A model generated the notes under the pieces. It was not told the DNA's origin, searched no databases, and saw only the letters and a program-made list of their open reading frames with translations. A stretch of DNA of 57,904 nucleotides from NCBI GenBank assembly GCA_947630975.1, contig CANRJP010000005.1, forward strand, positions 1 through 57,904, given 5' to 3'. Shown one piece after another: positions 40,942 through 50,526 of this stretch. The position numbers were made by a program, and so were the translations under genes. The first letter of the stretch is position 1; each line of letters opens with the position of its first letter. The stretch comes from an uncultured Clostridia bacterium. Its GTDB lineage: Bacteria > Bacillota > Clostridia > UMGS1883.

Positions 40942-41898
40942 TCACATAAACAAGGTGCTTATGGAAACCTCTTCATAAATTCTGGTGATGGCCTCGGCGA
41001 ACACCGGCGCCACACTGAGCGTCTTAATCTTGTCAATCTGCTTTTCGGGAGCGAGCGGAATCGTGTCAAGCACAACAAGCTCCTTGATGGGACATTCCCT
41101 AAGGCGTTCAATAGCCGGGCCGCTGAGCACCGGATGGGTACAGCAGGCGTAGACTTCCTTGGCGCCCCTGTCGATAAGGGCTTCGGCGCCGTGGGTTATT
41201 GTGCCGGCGGTGTCTATCATGTCGTCCACAAGAATGACCCGCTTGTCCTTTATATCGCCGATAATATTCATTACCTCGGCCACGTTGGGTTTGGGACGGC
41301 GCTTGTCAATTATGGCGATCGGCACATCCAGCCGCCGTGCGACGTTACGGGCGCGGGTCACGCTGCCAAAGTCGGGAGAAACCACCACGACGTCCTCCAG
41401 TCCGTCCTTGAATTTTTCGGCATAGTAAGGAGTGAGTATGGGGACTCCCAGCAGATGGTCGACCGGAATGTCAAAGAAGCCCTGAATTTGAGCGCAATGC
41501 AGATCCATAGTGAGAACCCGATCCGCACCGGCCTTTGTGATTATATCAGCCACCAGCTTGGCGCTGATCGGATCACGGGCCTTGGCCTTACGGTCCTGAC
41601 GGGCATAGCCGAAATACGGAATGACCGCCGTGATGCGTCCGGCGCTGGCACGCTTAAAGGCGTCAATCATTATGAGCAGCTCCATAAGATTGTCGTTGAC
41701 GGGGTTATTGGTGGACTGGACGATGAAAACATCGCTGCCCCGGACGGTTTCCTGAATATTGACGAAAACCTCCCCGTCCGAGAACTTGCCCACCACGGCG
41801 TCGCAGAGCGATACCTTCAGGCTGTCGGCTATGGCCGACGCGAGGGTGGGATTTGAGTTGCCGGCGAACAGTTTAATATTTTTACCGTGTGAAATCAT
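40942..41898 (-). CDS. prs: Ribose-phosphate pyrophosphokinase
   Basis: Prs makes PRPP from ribose-5-phosphate and ATP, supplying nucleotide, histidine and NAD synthesis. The 318-residue protein is of standard length with the ATP/metal site [12 protein letters not shown] (about 131-142), the flexible loop [19 protein letters not shown] and the PRPP loop [10 protein letters not shown] at 224-233. The ATG at 41898 follows GAGAGGAG and is preferred to an upstream in-frame ATG at 41940. It follows glmU on the same strand; the ctc/rplY gene that often follows prs is missing. Confidence 0.97.
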   Translation of the reverse strand: MISHGKNIKLFAGNSNPTLASAIADSLKVSLCDAVVGKFSDGEVFVNIQETVRGSDVFIVQSTNNPVNDNLMELLIMIDAFKRASAGRITAVIPYFGYARQDRKAKARDPISAKLVADIITKAGADRVLTMDLHCAQIQGFFDIPVDHLLGVPILTPYYAEKFKDGLEDVVVVSPDFGSVTRARNVARRLDVPIAIIDKRRPKPNVAEVMNIIGDIKDKRVILVDDMIDTAGTITHGAEALIDRGAKEVYACCTHPVLSGPAIERLRECPIKELVVLDTIPLAPEKQIDKIKTLSVAPVFAEAITRIYEEVSISTLFM

Positions 41899-41981
41899 AA
41901 GATTGTCTCCTCTCGTTGTTGTCCTCACTTCTTTTTTCAATGATTTTTCCGCGCGACGGCAAGGACGGCCGAGCTGCCCGC

Positions 41982-43349
41982 TCAGTCATCCTTGCGCCTG
42001 TCGCCCCAATGTTCTTTAATGACCTGTCTTGCGCGGGCGATAGCCAGCACGTTTTCGGGTACGTCGTCGGTTATCGTGCTGCCTGCCGCAATATAGGCCC
42101 CGTCATTGACCGTCACGGGAGATACAAGATTTGAGTTGCATCCGATAAAGGCGTTGTCACCTATAATTGTCTGATATTTTTTCTTTCCGTCGTAGTTGAC
42201 CACCACCGTGCCGCAGCCGAAATTGCAGTTTTTCCCTACATTAGCGTCGCCCACATAGGTGAGGTGGCTGAGCTTGGTTCCGTCTCCGATAGATGCTTTT
42301 TTAAGCTCTACAAAATCTCCCACCTTACAATTCTTGCCCACGCTCGTGCCGGGGCGGATGTAAGCGTACGGGCCCACATGAGTTCCCTCGTCCACGGAGC
42401 TGTCAATAATTGTTGATGTCCATATATCCACGCCGTCGGCAATTTCGGCGTTGACGAGACGGCAGTTCTGGCCGACAAGGACATTATCGCCTATAACTGT
42501 CTTCCCCTCAATAATCGTCCCGGGGTAGATCACAGTGTCCATACCGATCTGAACATCCGTTCCGATATATGTACTGTCGGGATCGATTAGAGTAACTCCG
42601 CCGAGCATATGCCTGCGGTTAATCCTGGCGCGCATGATCTTTTCAGCCTCGGAAAGCTGTACACGGTCGTTTACGCCGAGGATCTCTTCACTGTTCTCTA
42701 TCTCGAAAGCGCCTATCCTGACGCCCTCGTTCCTGAGAATTTCAAAAACATCGGTAAGGTAGTATTCGCCCTGAGCGTTGTCAGCGGTTATTTTCTTCAG
42801 CGCGCCAAGCAGGAACTCGCTTCTGAAGCAATACATACCGCTGTTGATCTCATTAATTGCCTTCTCCGCATCGGAGGCGTCTTTATGCTCGACTATTTTT
42901 TCCACCGTTCCGTCGGCGCGGCGTACTATCCGTCCGTAGCCGGAGGGGTCGTCCACTCTTGCCGTAATAACGGTGGCGCCGTTGTCGTCCCTGATGTGTC
43001 TGCTGATTACCGATGCGAGGGTCTCGGCGGTTATCAGAGGTGTGTCGCCCGGAAGAATGAGAACGTTTTCACTTTTCTCAATACTCCCCGCGGCCTGCAT
43101 CACAGCGTGGCCGGTGCCGAGCTGCTGCTCCTGCACCACGGTAGCCGCCCTGTCGCTTACTGCCCTGATCACCTGATCCTTCCTGTGTCCTACCACGACT
43201 GTGGCGTCGTTACAGCCCGCCCCCAGTGCCGTGTCAAGAACATGGTTGATCATTTCCTTACCGCAAACCCTGTTAATCACCTTGCTGTTATCGGATTTCA
43301 TTCGTTTTCCATGGCCCGCGGCCAGGATAATAAGTGATAAATCACCCAT
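41982..43349 (-). CDS. glmU: Bifunctional GlmU (UDP-GlcNAc synthesis)
   Basis: GlmU acetylates glucosamine-1-phosphate and couples it to UTP, making UDP-N-acetylglucosamine for peptidoglycan. The 455-residue protein has an N-terminal uridylyltransferase with [12 protein letters not shown] from residue 9 and GDTPLI. A C-terminal left-handed beta-helix of hexapeptide repeats follows, with [20 protein letters not shown] and the acetyltransferase segment [13 protein letters not shown]. The ATG at 43349 is chosen over a GTG seven codons upstream. It stands between spoVG and prs, as in Bacillus. Confidence 0.97.
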   Translation of the reverse strand: MGDLSLIILAAGHGKRMKSDNSKVINRVCGKEMINHVLDTALGAGCNDATVVVGHRKDQVIRAVSDRAATVVQEQQLGTGHAVMQAAGSIEKSENVLILPGDTPLITAETLASVISRHIRDDNGATVITARVDDPSGYGRIVRRADGTVEKIVEHKDASDAEKAINEINSGMYCFRSEFLLGALKKITADNAQGEYYLTDVFEILRNEGVRIGAFEIENSEEILGVNDRVQLSEAEKIMRARINRRHMLGGVTLIDPDSTYIGTDVQIGMDTVIYPGTIIEGKTVIGDNVLVGQNCRLVNAEIADGVDIWTSTIIDSSVDEGTHVGPYAYIRPGTSVGKNCKVGDFVELKKASIGDGTKLSHLTYVGDANVGKNCNFGCGTVVVNYDGKKKYQTIIGDNAFIGCNSNLVSPVTVNDGAYIAAGSTITDDVPENVLAIARARQVIKEHWGDRRKDD

Positions 43350-43444
43350 AACAAACAACCATCCTTTCACTGCTTATGTCTTAAATTTCCGTCTGATGTA
43401 CGCCCGAAGCGGCGGTCACGGCGTTCCGCCGCCTCTGGGAAAAG

Positions 43445-43729
43445 TCAGTCCCTGAAACCTGATGTCGCGTCTTGCATTAAGAACTCTTCGTACTTCGCGA
43501 GAATAGCGTTTTGCAGTGTTTCACGCATAGTACCTGTAATGGGGTGGGCTATATCCTTGAACTCACCCTCTGCTGTCCTTCTACTTGGCATAGCTATAAA
43601 TAGCTTGTCACGACCCTCAATTATCTTGATGTCGTGGACCACCAGTTCGTCGTCAAACGTGACAGAAACAACTGCTTTCATTTTGCCATCCACGCTTACC
43701 TTCCGAATCCGGATGTCGGTAATACGCAT
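43445..43729 (-). CDS. spoVG: SpoVG, RNA-binding septation/sporulation regulator
   Basis: SpoVG is a small nucleic-acid-binding regulator involved in septation, sporulation and virulence in various Firmicutes. The 94-residue protein shows the family pattern [37 protein letters not shown] and [20 protein letters not shown]. It leads the spoVG-glmU-prs run. Its promoter at 43800-43828 overlaps the probable start region of the divergent murC, and its ribosome site is CAGGAGG. Confidence 0.97.
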   Translation of the reverse strand: MRITDIRIRKVSVDGKMKAVVSVTFDDELVVHDIKIIEGRDKLFIAMPSRRTAEGEFKDIAHPITGTMRETLQNAILAKYEEFLMQDATSGFRD

Positions 43730-43799
43730 CGTTGTTTCCTCCTGGTTAAAATTTTTTCAGATTTTTTTGATTTCCTACTTGACTTTTCTACCCATTTTT

Positions 43800-43828
43800 T
43801 ATAATATCAAATTATGCAGAATTTTTCA
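43800..43828 (-). promoter_or_regulatory. Promoter of spoVG
   Basis: On the minus strand TTGAAA (43823-43828) and TATTAT (43800-43805) are separated by 17 bases. In Bacillus spoVG depends on sigma-H, but this site looks like a vegetative promoter. On the plus strand TTGACT (43778-43783) and TATAAT (43799-43804), only 15 bases apart, may serve murC from the same segment. Confidence 0.6.
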
Positions 43829-43893
43829 ACACATATTTTCAAAAATTTTTAAAAATTTTAAAAATTTTTTTACGTTTATGGGAGTTGTTAGAA

Positions 43894-45270
43894 TTGAACA
43901 TCAATAGTATTGACAAACATTCGAAAATTCATTTAATAGGCATAGGCGGAGTCAGCATGAGCGGCATCGCGGAGCTGCTCATGGATCTGGGCTGCCGCGT
44001 AACGGGTTCGGACTGGAACGCTTCAGTCATGACAGACAGGCTTGAGCGGGACGGAGCGGAAATCTTCATCGGGCCCCAGCGGGCGGAAAACGTGACCGAT
44101 CAGGATCTGGTAGTTTACACCGCCGCCGTAAAGGCGGACAATCCCGAGCGGGTAAGGGCAAGGGAGCTGGGCATACCGGAAGTGGAGCGGCCGGAAATGC
44201 TGGGGCTGCTGATGAAACGTTACAGCACGCCCATCTGCGTCAGCGGCACCCACGGCAAAACCACCACCACCGGCCTCATCGCCCAGACCCTTGTGGAGCT
44301 GGGCGGCGACCCCACCGTCACTATCGGCGGCGAGCTGGACTCCATCGGCGGCAACATCCGCATCGGCGGACGGGAATACTTTGTGGCCGAATCCTGCGAG
44401 TACTGCCGGAGCTTCCTCGGCTTTTATCCGAAAGCGGCCGTCATTCTCAATATCGAAGAAGATCACCTGGACTACTATAAGGACATAGCCGACATACGGA
44501 GCGCCTTCCGCGATTTCGCGGCTCTTGTGCCCGACGGCGGCTGTGTGATAGCCAACGCCGACAGTGAAAATGTCCGTCTCGCCCTTCGGGGACTTGACCG
44601 TAATATTATTACCTTCGGAACCGAAAGTAATGCGGATTACCGGGCGGAAAACGTGGTTCACGACGGCTCTGATCTGTATTCCTATGACCTTTACAGGAGG
44701 GGTGAGCTGATCTGCCGAGTGGAGCTGGGCATACCCGGCATACACAATATTCACAATTCCCTTGCCGCGGCCGCCGTGCTTGACAGATTTGGCTTCGACC
44801 TGACAAAAGCGGCCAGGTGCTTCGGCCATTACACCGGCACCCACCGCCGGTTCGAGCGCAAGGGTGAGCTTAACGGCGCGGTTATCGTGGACGACTACGC
44901 CCACCACCCCACCGAGATAAACGCGACCCTCACTACGGCGCTGGAAATGGATTACAAAAATATATATGTGGTGTTCCAGCCCCACACCTACACCCGTACA
45001 AAAACCCTTTACGGCGATTTTGTGAAGGTGTTTACCGGACGGGGGATCAAGCTCATTCTGGCGGATATCTATGCCGCCCGTGAAAAGGACACCGGCCTCG
45101 TAAGCTCCGCCGAGCTGGCGGCTGACATTCCCGGCGCACTGTATCTCCCCTCTTTCGAGGCCATAGAAGATCATATCGCGAAAAACGCCGGACCCGGCGA
45201 CCTTGTTATAACCATGGGCGCGGGAGATGTGTATAAAATTGGCGAAAACCTCCTGAAAAAACAGAATTGA
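43894..45270 (+). CDS. murC: UDP-N-acetylmuramate-L-alanine ligase
   Basis: MurC adds the first residue, L-alanine, to UDP-MurNAc in peptidoglycan synthesis. The 458-residue protein has the N-terminal Rossmann GIGGVSMSGIAELL, the ATP loop SGTHGKTTTTG (about 117-127), NIEEDHLDYY and the C-terminal FQPHTYTRTKTLY. The likely start is the TTG at 43894, 9 bases after GGGAG; another TTG at 43885 lies too close to that site. A weak promoter may overlap that of spoVG. The AT-rich leader has many A/T runs. Confidence 0.96.
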   Translation: MNINSIDKHSKIHLIGIGGVSMSGIAELLMDLGCRVTGSDWNASVMTDRLERDGAEIFIGPQRAENVTDQDLVVYTAAVKADNPERVRARELGIPEVERPEMLGLLMKRYSTPICVSGTHGKTTTTGLIAQTLVELGGDPTVTIGGELDSIGGNIRIGGREYFVAESCEYCRSFLGFYPKAAVILNIEEDHLDYYKDIADIRSAFRDFAALVPDGGCVIANADSENVRLALRGLDRNIITFGTESNADYRAENVVHDGSDLYSYDLYRRGELICRVELGIPGIHNIHNSLAAAAVLDRFGFDLTKAARCFGHYTGTHRRFERKGELNGAVIVDDYAHHPTEINATLTTALEMDYKNIYVVFQPHTYTRTKTLYGDFVKVFTGRGIKLILADIYAAREKDTGLVSSAELAADIPGALYLPSFEAIEDHIAKNAGPGDLVITMGAGDVYKIGENLLKKQN

Positions 45271-45297
45271 CGCGGGCTATTTTGGCAAAAACCGTTA

Positions 45298-45326
45298 TTG
45301 ACTTACGGCAGCCGAAGTTGTATTAT
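45298..45326 (+). promoter_or_regulatory. Promoter of the aminotransferase-dut operon
   Basis: TTGACT (45298-45303) and TATTAT (45321-45326) are separated by 17 bases, between murC and the next gene. Confidence 0.7.
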
Positions 45327-45392
45327 TAATAAGTATGGTAACTTTTTCAGCCGTCAACGACGGCGGCATCCGACGTTTAGGAGGTTTTTACT

Positions 45393-46676
45393 TTGAAGGC
45401 ATACAACGAAATGACAAGGGAAGAGCTGACCTCTCTTCGGGAGGAGCTCCTTAAGGAATACGAGGGCCACAAGGCCAAAAATCTCAAGCTGGATATGTCC
45501 CGGGGCAAGCCCGGCCTTGACCAGCTCAATCTGTCCATGGGCCTTATGGACGTACTGAACAGCGACTCCGTGCTTAAGAGCGAGGAGGGCATCGACTGCC
45601 GCAACTACGGCGAGCTCACCGGCATCGGCGAGGCCAAGAGGCTGCTGGGCGAAATGATGGAGGTGGAGCCGGACGAGATAATAATCTACGGCAACTCCAG
45701 CCTGAACGTCATGTTCGACACCGTGGCCCGCAGCTACATCCACGGCGTGATGGGCAACACTCCCTGGTGCAAGCTGGATAAGGTGAAGTTTCTCTGCCCC
45801 GTGCCCGGCTACGACCGCCACTTCGCCATAACCGAGGCCTTCGGCATCGAAATGATAAACATTCCCATGAGCGAGACCGGCCCCGACATGGACATGGTGG
45901 AGCAATACGTGAACGGCGACCCCGCCGTAAAAGGCATTTGGTGCGTGCCCAAGTACTCTAACCCCCAGGGAATAACATACAGCGACGAGACGGTACGCCG
46001 ATTCGCCAACCTCAAGCCCGCCGCCCCCGATTTCCGCATTTACTGGGACAACGCCTACTGCGTACATCACCTTTACGAGGACGATCAGGACTATCTGCTG
46101 GAGATACTGGCCGAATGTAAAAAAGCCGGCAATCCCGACATGGTGTACAAGTTCAGCTCCACCTCGAAGATAAGCTTCCCCGGCAGCGGCATCGCCGCGA
46201 TCGCCGCGTCCAAGGCCAATATTCAGGAAATCGCCCATCTTCTTTCCGTCCAGACCATAGGCCACGACAAGCTGAACCAGCTCCGTCACGTGCGTTATTT
46301 CAAAAATCTTGACGGAATAAAGAAGCATATGATGCTCCACGCCCAGCTCATACGCCCCAAGTTCAAGGCCGTCACCGACACTCTTGAAAACGGCTTGGGC
46401 GGCCTCGGCATCGGAAGCTGGTACAACCCCAAGGGCGGCTACTTTGTGAGCTTTGACTCCCTTGACGGCTGCGCGAAGAAAATCGTTAAGCTTGCGGCGG
46501 ACGCCGGCGTAAAAATGACCGGCGCGGGGGCCACCTATCCCTACGGCAAGGATCCTCGGGACAGCAATATCCGTATCGCTCCCACATATCCGAGTCCGGA
46601 TGAGCTTCAAGCCGCAATGAACGTTTTTGTCACCTGCGTAAAGTTAGCTTCCGTCGAAAAACTGTTGGAGAAATGA
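45393..46676 (+). CDS. Aspartate-type aminotransferase, class I subgroup Ic
   Basis: This 427-residue PLP enzyme matches the 'Asp_aminotransf' subgroup (Ic), which transfers amino groups between aspartate or alanine and 2-oxoglutarate. Features are LDMSRGKPGLDQLNLSMG at the N-terminus, YGNSSLNVMFDTVARSY, VPKYSNPQGITYSDETVRRF, DNAYCVHHL and the PLP lysine in FSSTSKISFPGSGIAAI (about 248-264). The start is a TTG at 45393 with AGGAGG 8 bases upstream. The dut gene follows with a 4-base overlap of the possible upstream ATG. Confidence 0.9.
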   Translation: MKAYNEMTREELTSLREELLKEYEGHKAKNLKLDMSRGKPGLDQLNLSMGLMDVLNSDSVLKSEEGIDCRNYGELTGIGEAKRLLGEMMEVEPDEIIIYGNSSLNVMFDTVARSYIHGVMGNTPWCKLDKVKFLCPVPGYDRHFAITEAFGIEMINIPMSETGPDMDMVEQYVNGDPAVKGIWCVPKYSNPQGITYSDETVRRFANLKPAAPDFRIYWDNAYCVHHLYEDDQDYLLEILAECKKAGNPDMVYKFSSTSKISFPGSGIAAIAASKANIQEIAHLLSVQTIGHDKLNQLRHVRYFKNLDGIKKHMMLHAQLIRPKFKAVTDTLENGLGGLGIGSWYNPKGGYFVSFDSLDGCAKKIVKLAADAGVKMTGAGATYPYGKDPRDSNIRIAPTYPSPDELQAAMNVFVTCVKLASVEKLLEK

Positions 46677-46678
46677 AT

Positions 46679-47161
46679 ATGAAACAAATCGCCAAATTTG
46701 AAAAGGTGTCCTTAAATCGCTTCAGAGAGGATTTCGGCTTCGGAGCCGACGCGGTTTATGAGGAGATCAGTCTCCCCAGCCGAGCCACTGTGGGCAGCGC
46801 GGGCTACGACTTTTTTTCCACCCTCGACTTCACCCTCGAGCCGGGACAGGAGATAAAAATCCCCACCGGCGTAAGGGCGAAAATCGACGAGGGCTGGGTG
46901 CTGTCTCTCTATCCCCGCAGCGGACTGGGCTTCAAGTACCGGCTACGGCTGAACAACACCGTGGGCATAATCGACAGCGATTACTACGGCAGCTCCAACG
47001 AGGGACACATTTTCATAAAAATATCAAACTGCGGCGATAAGACCTTCTCAATAAAAAAGGGCGAGGCTTTCGCCCAGGGTATTTTCACCGAGTACGGCAT
47101 AACCGTTGACGACGAGGCCGACGCCCTCCGCAACGGCGGTTTCGGGAGCACCACAAAATAA
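46679..47161 (+). CDS. dut: dUTPase-like trimeric nucleotidohydrolase
   Basis: Dut hydrolyses dUTP to dUMP, keeping uracil out of DNA. The 160-residue protein shows the five trimeric dUTPase motifs: GSAGYDFFS, YPRSGLGFKYRL, NTVGIIDSDYYG, GEAFAQGIF and the C-terminal RNGGFGST. A N-terminal extension of about 25 residues (KFEKVSLNRFREDFGFGAD) is longer than in the minimal enzyme and recurs in clostridial forms. The ATG at 46679 lies 8 bases after GGAG; a second ATG at 46673 lies too close to that site. Confidence 0.92.
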   Translation: MKQIAKFEKVSLNRFREDFGFGADAVYEEISLPSRATVGSAGYDFFSTLDFTLEPGQEIKIPTGVRAKIDEGWVLSLYPRSGLGFKYRLRLNNTVGIIDSDYYGSSNEGHIFIKISNCGDKTFSIKKGEAFAQGIFTEYGITVDDEADALRNGGFGSTTK

Positions 47162-47196
47162 CAAAGCATCAGAATAATAATCAGGCCTTTACAAAT

Positions 47197-47225
47197 AAGC
47201 AGCGGGAACAATATTCCCGCTGCTT
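47197..47225 (+). terminator. Stem-loop between dut and ybaK
   Basis: A perfect 12-base stem (AAGCAGCGGGAA paired with TTCCCGCTGCTT around CAATA) lies in the 85-base gap. No T-run follows, so it could be a weak terminator or an mRNA-processing hairpin. Confidence 0.5.
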
Positions 47226-47245
47226 GGGCAATATGGAGGAAAAAA

Positions 47246-47719
47246 ATGAAAACAAAGACTAACGCCATGCGTATGCTCGACAAGGCAAAGCTCGTCTATG
47301 GTATTCAGGAATATGAGGTGGACGAAAACGACCTCAGCGGCGCCCACGTTGCGGCGCAGATCGGGCAGGATCCGGAGACGGTGTTCAAAACCCTTGTGGC
47401 CCGTGGAGAAAAGCGGGGCATTGTGGTGTTCTGCATACCGGTTGACAGGGAGATAGACCTGAAAAAAGCCGCCCGAGCCATAGGCGACAAAAAAATCGAA
47501 ATGGTACACGTGAAGGAGCTTCTGGGCCTCACCGGCTACATTCGCGGCGGATGCAGCCCCGTGGGCATGAAAAAGAAATACCCCACATGGTTCCATATCA
47601 CCGCGGCGGAGCATGAAAAAATCGCCGTCAGCGCCGGCGTCCGGGGAGCTCAGATAATAATCGATCCCGCCGCGCTTATAAAATTCACCGAGGCGGAAAC
47701 CGCCGACCTTTGTTCATAA
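47246..47719 (+). CDS. ybaK: Cys-tRNA(Pro) deacylase, YbaK/EbsC family
   Basis: YbaK removes cysteine mis-attached to tRNA(Pro) by prolyl-tRNA synthetase. The 157-residue protein has the family motifs HVAAQIGQDPETVFKTLVARG (about residues 32-52), the catalytic lysine in that FKTL segment, and GYIRGGCSPVGMKKKYPT near the C-terminus. The ribosome site is GGAGG. It lies between dut and mscS in one rightward run. Confidence 0.95.
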   Translation: MKTKTNAMRMLDKAKLVYGIQEYEVDENDLSGAHVAAQIGQDPETVFKTLVARGEKRGIVVFCIPVDREIDLKKAARAIGDKKIEMVHVKELLGLTGYIRGGCSPVGMKKKYPTWFHITAAEHEKIAVSAGVRGAQIIIDPAALIKFTEAETADLCS

Positions 47720-47736
47720 AAAAGGGGGCAACGTCA

Positions 47737-48573
47737 ATGACAGCCTTGCTCAAACCGTACATACACAATGAATTTTTGCTGAATCTTATCACAAGAGCGG
47801 CCGGTTTTGCCGTTACACTGTTGGCGGCCTTTATTCTCTGGCGGCTGTGCTTTACCGCTCTAAAGCGCTATCGGGACAGCCAGCCCGACAACCGCCGCCG
47901 CAGCACCATCTGCGCCATATTGGACAGTATAATCCGCTACGTCATCTATTTTTTCATATTTGTACAGGCTTTAAACCAGCTCTTCGGCATAAACGTGATA
48001 TCGCTACTGGCGGCGGCGGGAGTTGTGGGCATAGCCGTGGCCTTCGGCGCCCAAAGCGTAGTCAAGGACGTTATCACCGGCTTTTTCATCATTTTTGAGG
48101 GCAAATTCGAGGTGGGCGACATAGTCACCATCGACGACTTCACCGGCACGGTGGACAGCATCACCCTCCGCTGCACCACCATAAAAAACTACGTAGGCGA
48201 CCTGTACATAATCCCCAACGGCTCCATAGAGAAGGTGCTCAACCGGCAAAAATACCCTCACGATGTGTCCATAGATGTGGAGATCGCCTATGAGAGCGAC
48301 ATCGACACCGCCTTTGAGGTTCTCCGGAGGTGCGGCAAAAAGGCCCGCGAGGAATTTCCGCTGATAACCGGCGACCTTAAGGTGCTGGGCGTCGTGTCCC
48401 TTGGCAATCACGGGGTCACGATCCGCTGCCTTGTGCCCTGCGAGGGCGGCAACCAGTACGACGTGGAAAGGGAAATGCTCCGCCGGATAAAATACGCCTT
48501 TGATGAAAACGACATTGAAATTCCGTACAACCGCATCGTTGTGTTTGACAAGAGGAGTAAAAATGACAAGTAA
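47737..48573 (+). CDS. mscS: Small-conductance mechanosensitive channel, MscS family
   Basis: MscS opens on membrane tension to release solutes after osmotic downshock. The 278-residue protein has three membrane segments in the first 110 residues, with the pore helix LAAAGVVGIAVAFGAQSVVKDVITGFFIIFEG region. The conserved beta-domain GDIVTIDDFTGTVDSITLRC comes next, then a vestibule domain ending EIPYNRIVVFDKR. The ATG at 47737 follows GGGGGC; a TTG at 47710 is less likely. Its end overlaps the start of the EamA gene by 11 bases. Confidence 0.95.
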   Translation: MTALLKPYIHNEFLLNLITRAAGFAVTLLAAFILWRLCFTALKRYRDSQPDNRRRSTICAILDSIIRYVIYFFIFVQALNQLFGINVISLLAAAGVVGIAVAFGAQSVVKDVITGFFIIFEGKFEVGDIVTIDDFTGTVDSITLRCTTIKNYVGDLYIIPNGSIEKVLNRQKYPHDVSIDVEIAYESDIDTAFEVLRRCGKKAREEFPLITGDLKVLGVVSLGNHGVTIRCLVPCEGGNQYDVEREMLRRIKYAFDENDIEIPYNRIVVFDKRSKNDK

Positions 48574-49453
48574 GCGCATATCAACTTTGGCAAAGCTGGC
48601 CCTTGTGGCGGCCACCGTGATCTGGGGCGCCGGCTTTGTGGTAATGAAGAACGCTCTGGATTCGGTGCCCTGCTTTTACCTTTTGGCGATACGCTTTACC
48701 ATGGGCGCACTGGTGCTGACGCTGATTTTCACGCGCAGGTTCAGGGCCGTTGACCGTTCGTATCTGCTTGGCGGCGTAATCATGGGGCTTTTTCTGTTCA
48801 CGGCCTATACCCTGCAAACCATAGGTCTGATGTACACCACACCGGGCAAAAACGCCTTTCTGACCACGGTATACTGCATAATCGTACCCTTCCTCGGCTG
48901 GGCGGTTACAAAGAAGCGGCCCGGCTCTCAAAGCGTAGCGGCGGCTTTAATTTGCATGGCCGGAGTGTGGCTCATATCGGTAAATCCGGCCTCGGAGGGC
49001 GGCATCAACATCGGCGACCTGCTTACCATTCTCTGCGGCTTCGCCTTTGCCTGTCACATTCTGGCGGTGAACCGCTTCAGTCAGGGGCGGGACATAGTGG
49101 TGCTGACGGTGATCCAGTTCGCCGTGACCGCCGCCCTGTCATGGAGCTGCGGAGGACTTTTTGAAACCTTCCCCTCCGGCTTTGACGCCGGGGCGGTGAG
49201 CTGTCTGCTCTATCTTGGACTGCTGGGCACGGCGGCGGCCATGCTGCTCCAGAATATAGGACAAAAATACACTACGCCTTCCACGGCCTCGCTGCTCATG
49301 AGCCTTGAGGCGGTGTTCGGAGTTATTTTTTCCGTAATATTTGCCGGAGACCAAATGACATTACGGCTTACGCTGGGCTTTGGGCTGATTTTCGGAGCGC
49401 TGGTGCTGTCGGAGGTCAAAATCAAAAAAAGTCACACAAAAACGAAGCCGTAA
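48563..49453 (+). CDS. EamA-family (DMT) transporter
   Basis: This 296-residue protein has ten hydrophobic segments in two EamA repeats: AATVIWGAGFVVMKNALDS with MYTTPGKNAFLTTVYCIIVP in the first half, and KYTTPSTASLLMSLEAVFGVIFSVIF in the second. EamA transporters move amino acids, nucleotides or other metabolites, usually outward; the substrate is not readable. The ATG at 48563 lies within the mscS end with GAGGAG upstream. The stop codon is part of a family-A repeat motif, GCCGTAAAAAAA. Confidence 0.9.
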   Translation: MTSKRISTLAKLALVAATVIWGAGFVVMKNALDSVPCFYLLAIRFTMGALVLTLIFTRRFRAVDRSYLLGGVIMGLFLFTAYTLQTIGLMYTTPGKNAFLTTVYCIIVPFLGWAVTKKRPGSQSVAAALICMAGVWLISVNPASEGGINIGDLLTILCGFAFACHILAVNRFSQGRDIVVLTVIQFAVTAALSWSCGGLFETFPSGFDAGAVSCLLYLGLLGTAAAMLLQNIGQKYTTPSTASLLMSLEAVFGVIFSVIFAGDQMTLRLTLGFGLIFGALVLSEVKIKKSHTKTKP

Positions 49454-49471
49454 AAAAATGGCGCAGAACGG

Positions 49472-49505
49472 TGCCGCCGCAAGCCTCGCTTGCGGCGGCA
49501 TTTTC
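49472..49505 (+). terminator. Terminator after the EamA gene
   Basis: A perfect 12-base stem (TGCCGCCGCAAG paired with CTTGCGGCGGCA) is followed by TTTTC. It ends the dut-ybaK-mscS-eamA run. Confidence 0.8.
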
Positions 49506-49508
49506 TAA

Positions 49509-49531
49509 GGAGCAAAGACGGACTTTGCTCC
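49509..49531 (-). terminator. Terminator-like hairpin after the discoidin-type gene
   Basis: A 9-base perfect stem, GGAGCAAAG and CTTTGCTCC, lies 22 bases beyond the stop of the leftward secreted-protein gene. No long T-run follows. Confidence 0.5.
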
Positions 49532-49552
49532 CGGGGTTTTCCCACGAAAATG

Positions 49553-50413
49553 TTACCATCCGTGGATAACGATTTCAAGCAGGCTCGTCCACACATTGTC
49601 GCTGTTGCCAAAGCCCTCGACTCTGATATAACGGGCATTTTGATGAACATTGACATTCTCCCATGTGTTGCCGAGGGTGCTCTCCCCGTTAAAGATCTCA
49701 ACATAGTTCACGCCGTCCTCGCTGACGCTGAGGCTGTATTTCTGTACCCTTACCTCGTTGAACCAAAAGGCCAGATCAACGGTGTCCACCTGACGCACCG
49801 AGCCAAGATCGAACACCGCGTCAAAATCCGTGGAAGCGTACCTCGTGCTTAAATCCCCGTCAAACGCCAAAACCGGATAGTTCGCGGGTTCGGGGATATA
49901 CTTCGCCGTCACGCCAAGGATGGGGAGACTGTTGTTTGCCGTCAGGCCGTCCTGATCCTGTCTGACGCTTAACCCCCGGGACTTTATGTCGATTGCGTAT
50001 GTATCGTTGTGATAGGTGATACCGTCATTAAGCCCGAGCGCAAAAACTTCGCACGGCACCATTATTTCGGTTCCCTTCAGATACGGAGCCGTACCCAGTA
50101 TCTTCATGCTGACCGTTCCCCCGCTGAACACATAAGCATACCGGGAACCCATTCTAAGCAAAACATTCATATCCCCGTAGGCTACCGCGAAGGAATTGTC
50201 CTCCGTGTACATATAGAGACTGAAATTCAACGCGTCCCACATACTGAACAGCGGCAGCGCCCATTCATAGTAGTAAGATGTGTCGGGTTCGGCGTCCAGC
50301 CTGACTAAAGAACCGTTCACATAAACAGACGGACTGTTGTTTGTGTAGGCCATGGCCGGACACGACATGGCCAGCAGTGCGGCGCAGAGAGTGATGATCA
50401 ATACCTTTTTCAT
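49553..50413 (-). CDS. Secreted protein: copper-amine-oxidase-N-like and discoidin-like domains
   Basis: This 286-residue protein has a signal peptide (MKKVLIITLCAALLAMSCPA, with MAYTNN beyond). A middle region of about 130 residues, with VYVNGSLVRL and repeated beta-strand pairs, resembles the copper amine oxidase N-terminal domain common in secreted clostridial proteins. The C-terminal 130 residues look like an F5/8 type C (discoidin) domain: VLAFDGDLSTRYAS, DLGSVRQVDTVDLAFW and ARYIRVEGFGNSD. Discoidin domains bind carbohydrates or cell surfaces. The ATG at 50413 lies 9 bases after AAAGGA. The promoter is at 50527-50555. Confidence 0.75.
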   Translation of the reverse strand: MKKVLIITLCAALLAMSCPAMAYTNNSPSVYVNGSLVRLDAEPDTSYYYEWALPLFSMWDALNFSLYMYTEDNSFAVAYGDMNVLLRMGSRYAYVFSGGTVSMKILGTAPYLKGTEIMVPCEVFALGLNDGITYHNDTYAIDIKSRGLSVRQDQDGLTANNSLPILGVTAKYIPEPANYPVLAFDGDLSTRYASTDFDAVFDLGSVRQVDTVDLAFWFNEVRVQKYSLSVSEDGVNYVEIFNGESTLGNTWENVNVHQNARYIRVEGFGNSDNVWTSLLEIVIHGW

Positions 50414-50526
50414 GTTTTTCATTCCTTTCTTTTTTGACACTTAAGTGCCTTCATAGTAATAGACGCGGTTAGAACCAAAAAAGTTTCACATTTTGAGAAA
50501 TTTTTTTAAAAAATTTTTCTATAAGC

